The notes under the pieces were generated by a model that was given only the letters and a program-made list of their open reading frames with translations, did not search any database and was not told the origin of the DNA. This document shows positions 43,490 to 51,771 of a DNA stretch of 64,000 nucleotides, one piece after another. The stretch lies in assembly GCA_030526485.1 (NCBI GenBank), contig JAUNCS010000001.1:62001-126000 (forward strand), written 5' to 3'. A program made the translations under genes and the position numbers. The stretch's first letter is position 1, and the number at the start of each line of letters is the position of its first letter. This DNA is from Erysipelotrichaceae bacterium (GTDB lineage Bacteria > Bacillota_I > Bacilli_A > Erysipelotrichales > Erysipelotrichaceae).

Positions 43490-44835
43490 AGATTATTAAA
43501 AAGTTCTGGCAATTGATTAAGATTTGCTTATGCATCTGTTTATTAACAGGAACTTTTTACTATGGCTATAACTATTTAAACGACAGTTTTAGAACCAAAG
43601 GTGTTGAATATAATGAATCATTCCACAATCTTCCTGAAAACAGTATGGACATTATTGTGCTAGGCTCAAGTCATGCACAATATTCTTATGTACCATCTTT
43701 TGTATATCAGAACACTGGCTTATATTCATATGTTCTAGGAAGTGCATGCCAGCCTTTAAAGGTTTCTTATGAAATGCTTAAGGAAGCTTTAAAGACACAA
43801 AGTCCTGAATTGATTATTTTAGAAGTTTATACTGCCACTCCTCTTAAATTATGGTGTATGGCAGACAGTTGCTATGTATTGGCTGAATATCAGATGCGTG
43901 GTGAAGAAAAACAGAATGTCATAAATATGCTTCCAGAAGAAAAAGCTGAGTTATATAAAAATGAATTCCTGGTTAATCATAATAACTGGAAGGATTTAAA
44001 TGATTTTAAGGAAATTCTAAATCAGCCAGATAGAGAATTCATTGATCCGACATTTGGTTTTGTCTGTCAGGATCCTCCAGAATATGTTGATAACTGGTGG
44101 TATCCAAATGTATTTAAAGAAACAGTAGATGTTGAACTCGATGAAGAAGATTTAACAGCTTTAAATAATATCTATAATTTGTGTAATGAGAATAATATTG
44201 AAATATTGCTGTACATGATGCCGATGGATGGCTTGGATGTAGAAAACCAGTCTTATAGATATAAAGTTTGGCAGTGGGCAGAAGAAAGAAATATTAAATA
44301 TTTGGATTTTGTAGATTTAGCTGAAAAGTTGGATTATAAAATGAGAATTCACAACGATGGTGCGCATTCTCTGATTAATGGTTCGAGTTACATTAGTGAT
44401 TATTTAAGTGAATATGTTGCAAATGAATATAAGTTTAATAATCATAATAATGATGATTTCCTGAATACTTTGTACAACAAATACGTAAATATGTATTCTT
44501 ATAAAGTATTTAAATCAGAGCCGGTATTTTCTAAGTATAAGAACAGATTAGAAAAATATTCTGGTTTACTTGTTGTGGGTATTTATAATCACAATGAACA
44601 AATTGATACTTTTGTTAGAACAGTTTGTAATGAAGAAGAATATATCAAAAATAGATATGTAATTTATAAAAACGAAATTATTGCCAGTGGAGATGACTAT
44701 CTGTGGTGTGAAGTAAATGGCAGATATATTGAAATTGTTGGAAATTCATTGAGAATTGATAACGAAACAATGAACTGCAATCGTAATACCATAGTCATCT
44801 TTGATGAAAATGGTTCAGGATATGTTGTTAAATAG
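43480..44835 (+). CDS. Membrane-anchored SGNH-like acyl-transfer partner, copy 1
   Basis: 451 residues. A single N-terminal membrane anchor (about 11-33) precedes an outside domain. DIIVLGSSHAQYSY (57-70) carries the GxSH variant of the SGNH serine block (S63/S64-H65). A C-terminal Asp-His is plausible at HNDGAHSL (about 288-295), where H and D lie close together. Such proteins accept acyl groups from the adjacent MBOAT and place them on polysaccharide. It overlaps the MBOAT gene by 10 bases. The region after residue 300 is not recognised and might bind the polymer. Confidence 0.75.
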   Translation: MVLKIIKKFWQLIKICLCICLLTGTFYYGYNYLNDSFRTKGVEYNESFHNLPENSMDIIVLGSSHAQYSYVPSFVYQNTGLYSYVLGSACQPLKVSYEMLKEALKTQSPELIILEVYTATPLKLWCMADSCYVLAEYQMRGEEKQNVINMLPEEKAELYKNEFLVNHNNWKDLNDFKEILNQPDREFIDPTFGFVCQDPPEYVDNWWYPNVFKETVDVELDEEDLTALNNIYNLCNENNIEILLYMMPMDGLDVENQSYRYKVWQWAEERNIKYLDFVDLAEKLDYKMRIHNDGAHSLINGSSYISDYLSEYVANEYKFNNHNNDDFLNTLYNKYVNMYSYKVFKSEPVFSKYKNRLEKYSGLLVVGIYNHNEQIDTFVRTVCNEEEYIKNRYVIYKNEIIASGDDYLWCEVNGRYIEIVGNSLRIDNETMNCNRNTIVIFDENGSGYVVK

Positions 44836-44892
44836 ATGGAGTTTGAGAACATGTGCAATAAGGTCCTGTTCATTTAAGTAATTTGTTTTTGA

Positions 44893-44901
44893 TGATAAAA
44901 T
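44893..44901 (+). promoter_or_regulatory. Possible extended -10 before the LCP unit
   Basis: TGATAAAAT matches TGn plus TAAAAT in the 109-base gap after the SGNH gene. No good -35. AAAGGA (44931-44936) serves ATG 44945. Confidence 0.3.
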
Positions 44902-44944
44902 AAAAAAGTATGTGTTTTTAGATTACAACAGAAAGGAAATGAGG

Positions 44945-45628
44945 ATGAAACTTTTTAAAAGTAGAAGAAAAAGAGTAAAACGTTTATTATTGGTTATCTT
45001 ACCTTTCTTTTTAATGATGTTAATATTTGCCTTCTGTGCTTATAGAACTATTTCTGGAAAAGTTAGTGATGCGACAGGTACAAACAATTCACCAACAAGT
45101 TCCAAGAACGTGATTGATTCTATGGGTTATAAACTGAGAGACAATGCAACAGATTTACAAAAAGAATACTTTGCAGAATTGAAAAAAGCTGTAGAAGACG
45201 GTACAGATAAGGGTGAAATCGCAAGACAGGTTGCTAAAAACTATGTCGCTGATTTCTATACATGGTCAAATAAAAGAGGTTCTTATGATGTTGGCGGTTT
45301 ATGCTATGTTCATGCAGAGTCTACTGGCAATGTTTATGCCCGTGCTAAAGACGGCTATTACAAATATGTTACTTATTACATCAATGAACTAGGTGCTAAG
45401 AATTTACTTGAAGTATCTAGTGTTGAAGTGAGTGGTGGCGACAAGACTGGTACATTTGAATTAAATGGAAAAGTGTATGACAGTTACTTCATTACTTGTG
45501 ACTGGACTTATGATAATGAAGATAATTTAGCTCCAGTAACAAGAAACTTTGTGAAAAGAGAATACTTTAACGTAATTGAAAGAGAAGATGGACGCTTTGA
45601 AATCGTTGAAGCGTATGGTGATAACTAA
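44945..45628 (+). CDS. Membrane-anchored extracellular protein of unknown function
   Basis: 227 residues from ATG 44945, eight bases after AAAGGA; an ATG at 44939 is too close to it. A strongly basic N-terminus (KLFKSRRKRVKR) and one membrane helix (about 14-33) are followed by a Ser/Asn/Thr-rich linker (about 43-55) and a soluble domain with an alpha-helical part (60-100) and a beta-rich part (110-227). I do not recognise the family; the helix-then-sheet pattern resembles NTF2-like or TcpC-like accessory domains, but this is a guess. The stop overlaps the LCP start (TAATG). The operon position suggests an extracellular partner of the LCP protein. Confidence 0.85.
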   Translation: MKLFKSRRKRVKRLLLVILPFFLMMLIFAFCAYRTISGKVSDATGTNNSPTSSKNVIDSMGYKLRDNATDLQKEYFAELKKAVEDGTDKGEIARQVAKNYVADFYTWSNKRGSYDVGGLCYVHAESTGNVYARAKDGYYKYVTYYINELGAKNLLEVSSVEVSGGDKTGTFELNGKVYDSYFITCDWTYDNEDNLAPVTRNFVKREYFNVIEREDGRFEIVEAYGDN

Positions 45629-48162
45629 TGGAAAATAATAATCACGTAAAAAAGAAAATGCCTCCAAAAGTGAAGGCTGTTAGATATATTTCTGTTATTA
45701 CTACAATACTTGCTTATGCAATGGTAGCGGTTTTTATCTTACTTTCATATAGATATTACACTATCGAATTAAAAACCATCATGTTCATTATCGGTGCTAT
45801 TATCTGCTTATTATTGATAATCGGCATTATGTTCTATGTTGGTTTTAGATATAAAGACTTCCGTATCGGTATTGCAACTGTAGTTTTATCTTTGCTGGTA
45901 ACAGTGTTTGCTGCAAGCGGTGTAGTTGTTATTAATAAGGTGAATAAAACTGTAGACAACATTATTGATAACTCAGGTAAAGAACAGTATGAAATCGTTG
46001 GTGGCGTCTTCACTTATTATCAAAAGAATGCAAACTCAACTATTTATACAGACTTTGACGATATTAAAAATGCAAAGAATTTAACAGTTGGTGTTCTTTA
46101 TGATAACGGTGTTGGTACCGGTACAATGGCAAAAGAACTTTTAGAAAAAGAAAATGTTGATGCCAAGATTGTACAGTTCAACACAACAGATGATTTATTA
46201 TCTGCTTTAGTTGGTGAAGAAGAAAAAACATCAGTAGATTTAGCAGTATTCCCTGCTTCTTATAGACAGAGATTATTAAACGATGACAATGTTGACTATA
46301 GTCAGTATTTAGATCGCATGGTTGATTTCTATTCTTTCGAAGAAAAAGTATTAACCGGTGAAAACGAAAATGCGAATAAGGATTTATCTGGTGAACCTTT
46401 CAATATCTTGTTAATTGGTTTCGCTCCAGAAAATGAAGCAATGACATACGGCTTAGCTGACTCGATTATTGTTGCGACAGTAAATCCGCAGACATTAACA
46501 GTGGTAATGACTTCAATTGCCAGAGACTCATTTGTACCAATCAGCTGTTATGGTGGCAGCAGAGATAAGATTAATGCTGCTCGTGGTACATCTAGAGCCT
46601 GCTTAATGGAAACTGTTGGTAACCTATTGGATATGAAAATTGACTATTACATGGAAGTTAACTTCCTTGGTGTAGTACAGATTGTAGATGCTATTGGTGG
46701 TATCTTAATCAATAACCCAGTAGAATTCGTTGGTCAAAGTGCTTCTACAAATAGAGGCGAATATACAGTACTTGTTCCAGCTGGTGAAGCAGTACCAGCC
46801 GATGGTGAAATGGCTTTGGCTTTCGCAAGAGAAAGACATGCAATGCCAGGTGGTGACTTTGATAGACAGAAACACCAGCAGGAAGTTATTGCAGAAATTG
46901 TTAGAGGCTTACTTGAACTTAGAGATGTAAATAAAGCTTTAAAGGTAATGGAAGCTGCTGGTAACAATATCAGTACTAACCTGAGCCTAAATCAGTTAAC
47001 TGGTGTATTTAATTATTTATTAAGTATTAAGAATGAAAATAACTTCTCAACTTTTAACATGATCGATATTCAAAGTATGAGAGTTACTGGTTATTCTTCT
47101 TGGACTTATAACCAGTCAATGAAACTTCCTTTATGGATTTATAAACTGTATAACGGTTCTATTAAGGAAGCAACAGATAGAATTGATGATGTTATGAATG
47201 AATATGGCGGAATTCAGAATATCAGTGACCAGCACTCATATATGAAATTCCAGGTTCAATTCCCATATAACAGGGGCTTATTGTACAGCACATATTTCAA
47301 TGAAGAACAGGTACATGAGCAATTGCCAACATACTATCCATTCTTAACAAAGTATTCTTATGAAGAAGCTGTATCTTGGGCAGTAAGCAATGGTGTAACA
47401 CTAAACATTACATTCATTGACGAAGATAGTCCTAACTATATTGAAAGCCAAAGAGGTAGAGTTGTTGACCAATTCCCTAGACAGGGTTCACTTGTTTCAG
47501 AATATCCTACAGGTTCAATTACAGTTATGGGTTCTATGGATCCAAATTATGCTCCATCATACACTGTTGAAAACTGTAATGATTTAGATTCTTGTAAGGC
47601 ATTTGCTGATAGCAAGGGTATCAGTATGTCTATTGAATATAAGACAACTACTGATGCAAGCCTTGATGGTAAATTTATTGAAACCAACTATAAGAATGGC
47701 GATAAGATCAAAAAGAATCAGACATTGGTTGTATATATTTGGAAACTGAAAGAACAGGTTGAAGTTCCTGATTACACCGGAATGAAACCTTCAGATTACA
47801 TGTCACTTCTAACAGGTAAGAAGTTGAATCCTGTAATTGTTGAAATTGAAGAAGGTGCTACTGAATTGAATAATGGCACAATAGCCAAAACAAATCCAGC
47901 GGTAGGACAAATGTCGGATGGTAAAGTAACTATTTATGTATATAAATATGTTGCTCCAAAGGAACCGCTTCCTGGTGATACTGATAAACCAAATACAGGT
48001 GATGGCACTGGTGATGGAGAAAACCCTGGTACAACACCGGGTGGTGAAGACAAGCCAAATACAGGCGGTGAAACTGGAGGTGGCGGTAATACCGAAACAC
48101 CACCAACCCCAGACCAACCTCAAACTCCAGATTCTGGAGAACAATCTGGCGAAGGACAATAA
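45628..48162 (+). CDS. LCP-family glycopolymer ligase with PASTA-like repeats
   Basis: 844 residues. Three membrane segments (about 19-40, 49-71, 79-102), an outside accessory domain (about 120-245), then the LytR-CpsA-Psr domain (about 258-430): FNILLIGFAPENE, ADSIIVATVNPQT, TSIARDSFVPISCYGG with the catalytic-region Arg, KINAA, and GGDFDRQKHQQEVI (about 407-420). LCP proteins transfer undecaprenyl-linked glycopolymers to peptidoglycan. From about 560 three PASTA-like units follow, each with a D/NY...A-type helix and a Val-rich strand pair (the third begins VEVPDYTGMKPSDYM), and then a Gly/Pro/Thr/Glu-rich tail (about 775-844). PASTA modules bind peptidoglycan. The LCP start overlaps the upstream gene; a strong terminator follows. 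Confidence 0.93.
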   Translation: MENNNHVKKKMPPKVKAVRYISVITTILAYAMVAVFILLSYRYYTIELKTIMFIIGAIICLLLIIGIMFYVGFRYKDFRIGIATVVLSLLVTVFAASGVVVINKVNKTVDNIIDNSGKEQYEIVGGVFTYYQKNANSTIYTDFDDIKNAKNLTVGVLYDNGVGTGTMAKELLEKENVDAKIVQFNTTDDLLSALVGEEEKTSVDLAVFPASYRQRLLNDDNVDYSQYLDRMVDFYSFEEKVLTGENENANKDLSGEPFNILLIGFAPENEAMTYGLADSIIVATVNPQTLTVVMTSIARDSFVPISCYGGSRDKINAARGTSRACLMETVGNLLDMKIDYYMEVNFLGVVQIVDAIGGILINNPVEFVGQSASTNRGEYTVLVPAGEAVPADGEMALAFARERHAMPGGDFDRQKHQQEVIAEIVRGLLELRDVNKALKVMEAAGNNISTNLSLNQLTGVFNYLLSIKNENNFSTFNMIDIQSMRVTGYSSWTYNQSMKLPLWIYKLYNGSIKEATDRIDDVMNEYGGIQNISDQHSYMKFQVQFPYNRGLLYSTYFNEEQVHEQLPTYYPFLTKYSYEEAVSWAVSNGVTLNITFIDEDSPNYIESQRGRVVDQFPRQGSLVSEYPTGSITVMGSMDPNYAPSYTVENCNDLDSCKAFADSKGISMSIEYKTTTDASLDGKFIETNYKNGDKIKKNQTLVVYIWKLKEQVEVPDYTGMKPSDYMSLLTGKKLNPVIVEIEEGATELNNGTIAKTNPAVGQMSDGKVTIYVYKYVAPKEPLPGDTDKPNTGDGTGDGENPGTTPGGEDKPNTGGETGGGGNTETPPTPDQPQTPDSGEQSGEGQ

Positions 48163-48176
48163 AATATATAACAAAT

Positions 48177-48220
48177 AAATCCCACTATCATGGCTCACAA
48201 ACCTGATAATGGGATTTTTT
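48177..48220 (+). terminator. Terminator after the LCP gene, possibly bidirectional
   Basis: Left arm 48177-48190 pairs with 48204-48217 (14 positions, one mismatch), followed by a T run to 48220. It separates the LCP gene from the convergent acyltransferase gene. Confidence 0.8.
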
Positions 48221-48232
48221 AATTAAGATAAG

Positions 48233-49318
48233 TTATTTGTTATTAAGCAATTTGTTATCAATATAGTTTTGAAATTTATCTATTATAGCTAAATATGGTT
48301 TTTCAATTGTTTTCTGTCTAATTAGATCAATTATTGAACAAAATGCAAATAAACCAATTACTGCGAATATTGAATATGGAATCAATCCATAGCTTCCTTT
48401 GTAATATGATCCTTTTAATACTTGCTGCCACCAGATAGGTCTGAAGAACTCAGTATCGTGAATTAGATAAACGCCAAATATAGTAGATGCGACAGTATTA
48501 ATGAATTTGTTGTAAGGAATCTTGATATTAACAAATGTCATGAAGATACATATTGCCAGTATCAACATTAACGGATGCCTCATTTCATTAAATCTATAAA
48601 CTCTGCCAGCCCAGTATTCACTTTTTGTACCAATGAACAGAAGTACTACACTAAGCAAGAAAGCAGTTAACGTAAGGATTACTGAAGCGGATAAATAGTG
48701 TTTTAACTTTAACTTTGGAGACAGACCATATAATCTAATGTACCCCGCGATGCTATATAGTAAGATGAACCAGATTAATTCGTTTGATTGGTATTTGTCT
48801 CTAAATATAGAAGGTAATAATACCCATAAACCTAATATGAATAACAGATAATTCTGATATTCTTTCTTTGTAAAAGACAACAGTAATCGATTGATATATG
48901 GATGTAATAAATACATTACAAAGTAAGTAGAAACAAACCACCATCGTTGTGAGGCTATCGGTAAGAAGCTATAAATTATTTCTGTTTTGCTTAAAGTTCC
49001 TTTACAAACAAACAGGTAGATTGCCGCCATTCCAATAGAATAGAAAACTACCTGACCCCAGAATTTAGCTATTCTCTTAAAATTCTGTTTTAATGATTTA
49101 TTAGTTATTAAGTAGTAACCAGAAATAAGTACAAAGATATTAACACCAAGTTTGCCTCCTATTGTAAGTAAGCTTAACCACAACCTTGTTTTCATCACAT
49201 AAGAGTTATCAAAATAGAAGCCGCTATGTACCGTAAAGTGATGAAACATGATCATCAGCATAGTCACTATTCTCAAAAGTTCTATATTAGAATCTCTATT
49301 CTTTTTTGTATTAGTCAT
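48233..49318 (-). CDS. Acyltransferase 3 family membrane protein
   Basis: 361 residues with about 10 membrane segments. N-terminal RDSNIELLRIVTMLMIMFHHF holds the family His pair, followed by GGKLGVNIFVLISGYYLI, the second conserved segment of acyltransferase-3 proteins. It probably acylates the polymer or its precursor at the membrane. On the minus strand GGGGA lies about six bases before ATG, and a TATAAT at 49346-49351 would start transcription about 20 bases further upstream, so this gene has a normal leader, unlike the divergent GT2. It is a single-gene unit placed between two forward operons. Confidence 0.87.
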   Translation of the reverse strand: MTNTKKNRDSNIELLRIVTMLMIMFHHFTVHSGFYFDNSYVMKTRLWLSLLTIGGKLGVNIFVLISGYYLITNKSLKQNFKRIAKFWGQVVFYSIGMAAIYLFVCKGTLSKTEIIYSFLPIASQRWWFVSTYFVMYLLHPYINRLLLSFTKKEYQNYLLFILGLWVLLPSIFRDKYQSNELIWFILLYSIAGYIRLYGLSPKLKLKHYLSASVILTLTAFLLSVVLLFIGTKSEYWAGRVYRFNEMRHPLMLILAICIFMTFVNIKIPYNKFINTVASTIFGVYLIHDTEFFRPIWWQQVLKGSYYKGSYGLIPYSIFAVIGLFAFCSIIDLIRQKTIEKPYLAIIDKFQNYIDNKLLNNK

Positions 49319-49395
49319 AAAAAATCCCCATTGATTAACGCTCTAATTATATTAAATAAAGGCAGAGATATAAAAGCTTGGTATAGCTCATGGGT

Positions 49396-49401
49396 TATAA
49401 T
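49396..49401 (+). promoter_or_regulatory. -10 element eight bases before the 49410 start
   Basis: GGTTATAATTAATAAGT precedes ATG 49410 directly. It is almost the same string as before ATG 4085 (GGTTATAATAAATAAG). There is no Shine-Dalgarno, and no convincing -35 was found. Confidence 0.45.
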
Positions 49402-49409
49402 TAATAAGT

Positions 49410-50378
49410 ATGGAAAAATTAACTGTGGTTGTAGCTATCTACAACGTTGAAAACTATTTAGACAAATGTTTACAGTCTTTAAAAGAACAGACTTGTAACG
49501 ATTATAAAGTATATTGTGTAAATGATGGTTCTACTGATGGCAGTAGAGATATCATCATGAAATATGTGAATGTTGATCCGAAGTTTATTGTTTTGGATAA
49601 ACCAAATGGTGGCTTAAGTGATGCCAGAAACTATGGTATTGAAAGATGTGTTACTGAATATATTTCTTTTATTGATGGCGATGACTTTGTTTCTTATGAC
49701 TATGTGGAAAGAAGTCTTAAGGAAATGGAAGAAAAGAAACTGGACATGTTAGTGTTTGCTTATAACCAGTATTATCTGGCTACTAACAGCAATGAAAAAG
49801 TAAATCTTAGAATTGCAAATGGTGTTTATAACCTTAAGGATAAAAAAGACTTGCTAGCTTATACACCTAATGCTGCCTGGAACAAGGTTTATAGAACTTC
49901 TTTATTTACTGATAACAACATCACCTATCCATTTGGGTACAGACATCAGGATTTAGGCACTACACCTAAGTTACTATTGAAGTCTAATAGAGTGGGCTAT
50001 ATTAATGATGCTTTATATAACTACTTAATTGATAGACCTAATAACATTACTGCGCAAATCGATAAAAAGTTATATCACATTATCGACATGTCAAAAGAAG
50101 TGATGGATTACTATATTGAAAATCATGATTTTGATAACTATGTTAATGAATATGACTATCTGGTTAAGAGAAACTTTATTCAGTCATTAAGAAAAGCAAT
50201 GAAACTTGAAGATAAGAAATTCGTCTTAAAATTCATTGACGATATTTTCGATACATCTGATAAATATTTTAAAAAGAGTAAACATACCTATCAGATTGCT
50301 GAAGAAGATGGTGATTCTGTATATTTATCTAGATTTAAATGTAAGGCTTACTACATCTTAAGAAAGTTGAAGGGATAA
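49410..50378 (+). CDS. GT2 glycosyltransferase
   Basis: 322 residues, GT-A fold. LTVVVAIYNVENYLDKCLQS (residues 4-23), VNDGSTDGSRD, KPNGGLSDARNYGIERCVTE, DGDDFVSYDYVE (metal-binding), WNKVYRTSLF, YRHQDLGTTP. It is closely related to 36349 and 37305. The acceptor-side motif HQDLGTTP replaces YEDI/MxxP of those copies, which suggests a different acceptor or donor. It is the first gene of the 49410-55785 unit with MBOAT, DHHW and flippase genes. It carries a 37-base stretch identical to 36543-36579. The start at 49410 may be leaderless. Confidence 0.92.
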   Translation: MEKLTVVVAIYNVENYLDKCLQSLKEQTCNDYKVYCVNDGSTDGSRDIIMKYVNVDPKFIVLDKPNGGLSDARNYGIERCVTEYISFIDGDDFVSYDYVERSLKEMEEKKLDMLVFAYNQYYLATNSNEKVNLRIANGVYNLKDKKDLLAYTPNAAWNKVYRTSLFTDNNITYPFGYRHQDLGTTPKLLLKSNRVGYINDALYNYLIDRPNNITAQIDKKLYHIIDMSKEVMDYYIENHDFDNYVNEYDYLVKRNFIQSLRKAMKLEDKKFVLKFIDDIFDTSDKYFKKSKHTYQIAEEDGDSVYLSRFKCKAYYILRKLKG

Positions 50379-51770
50379 ATGAATTTTTCTTCATTAACTT
50401 TTGTTTTATATTTTCTGCCGCTTAGTATTCTGCTTTTTCAATTAGTTGATAAGTATTTATCTAAAGCGGTAAATATATATCTAATATTAGTTAGTATCTT
50501 TTTCTATGCCTGGAGCGATATTAAAATCACAATAATTTTCTTATTGTCGTGCATAGGTATTTTTATAATTGGAAAAATAATAGAAAGAACAAAATCTAAA
50601 GTTTTATTGACTGCATCAATCGCGATTATTGTGGGTGTCTTGTGCTTCTATAAATATGTTGATTTTTCTATTGGGATAGTTAACAAGTTACTTCATTATG
50701 AAATTGATTTGCTGTATCTTGTTTTGCCATTAGGTATATCATTTGCTTCATTTGAAGCTATATCTTATTTGGTTGATATCTATAACGGAAATAAAAGTGG
50801 TTCATTAACAGAGACATTATTGTTTTTATTATTCTTTCCCAAGGTTTGTTCTGGCCCAATAGTGACCTGGAAAAGATTCAAAGTTGCGTTAAAAAACAGA
50901 GAAAGCAATTTTAATAATCTTGTAAGTGGTGCTGAAAAAATAGTTATTGGTCTGGGCAAAAAGGTAATTCTTGCTGATTCTTTAGGAACAATTGTGGCAA
51001 CTGTTTCGGCCAATTATTTAAAAATCGATAGTATAAGCGCAATGCTTTGTGCCTTATGTTTTATGCTGCAACTTTATTTGGATTTCTCAGGTTATTCAGA
51101 TATGGCGATAGGTATATCCAGAATTTTTGGCTTTAGTTTCGCTGAAAACTTTAATTATCCATATCTCTCTAAATCAGTTGGTGAATTCTATAGAAGATGG
51201 CATATTTCACTGGGTACATTTTTAAAAGAATATATTTATATTCCTCTTGGTGGTTCTAGAAAAGGTAATGTATATCTGCATTTACTGATTGTCTTCCTTG
51301 TTTCTGGTATCTGGCATGGTAATGGCACATCATATATTGTCTGGGGTCTTTTAATCGGTTTAGCTGTCTGCCTGGAGAGAAAATTATCTGATGAGTTAGC
51401 TAAAGTTCCTGATGTTATTAGATGGCTTTTGACAATGGTTTTCATTTATTTCACCTGGATATTGTTTATGATGCCTAGTCTTAGCACGTCAGTTGCCTTT
51501 GTAAAAACGATGTTTGCTGGAATATCAGGCAACAGTGTTCTATTAACGTATAAATATTATTTCAATTTAAGAATAATAATTATCATGCTTATTTCTATTG
51601 TTGTGTCAGTTTGCAACTATAAAGATATTAAGTATAAAATCGTTTTAATTATCAACAACAGAAAGTTTTTATCACTGTTAAAGTATTCTTTCTTGTTGCT
51701 TGTCTTTGTTGTGTCAATTGTGTTCATTGTTAACTCAACTTACTCACCATTCTTATATTTCAGGTTCTAA
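50379..51770 (+). CDS. MBOAT family O-acyltransferase, copy 2
   Basis: 463 residues with about 11 membrane segments. N-terminus FSSLTFVLYFLPLSILLFQL is the AlgI-type start. Core motifs: FFPKVCSGPIVTWKRF, LDFSGYSDMAIGISRIFGF, NFNYPYLSKSVGEFYRRWH, LKEYIYIPLGGSRKG, and VSGIWHGNGTSYIVWG with the invariant His. It starts immediately after the GT2 stop and ends one base before the DHHW-type partner gene. It should supply acyl groups to that partner outside the cell. Confidence 0.93.
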   Translation: MNFSSLTFVLYFLPLSILLFQLVDKYLSKAVNIYLILVSIFFYAWSDIKITIIFLLSCIGIFIIGKIIERTKSKVLLTASIAIIVGVLCFYKYVDFSIGIVNKLLHYEIDLLYLVLPLGISFASFEAISYLVDIYNGNKSGSLTETLLFLLFFPKVCSGPIVTWKRFKVALKNRESNFNNLVSGAEKIVIGLGKKVILADSLGTIVATVSANYLKIDSISAMLCALCFMLQLYLDFSGYSDMAIGISRIFGFSFAENFNYPYLSKSVGEFYRRWHISLGTFLKEYIYIPLGGSRKGNVYLHLLIVFLVSGIWHGNGTSYIVWGLLIGLAVCLERKLSDELAKVPDVIRWLLTMVFIYFTWILFMMPSLSTSVAFVKTMFAGISGNSVLLTYKYYFNLRIIIIMLISIVVSVCNYKDIKYKIVLIINNRKFLSLLKYSFLLLVFVVSIVFIVNSTYSPFLYFRF

Positions 51771-51771
51771 T

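Noticed and set aside
45628-48162. Possible PASTA kinase or penicillin-binding protein
   Set aside because: PASTA-like repeats are present, but there is no kinase or transpeptidase domain; the core is LCP.
47809-48198. 129-codon minus-strand open frame
   Set aside because: Covers the repeat-rich, low-complexity tail of the LCP gene and has no start signal.
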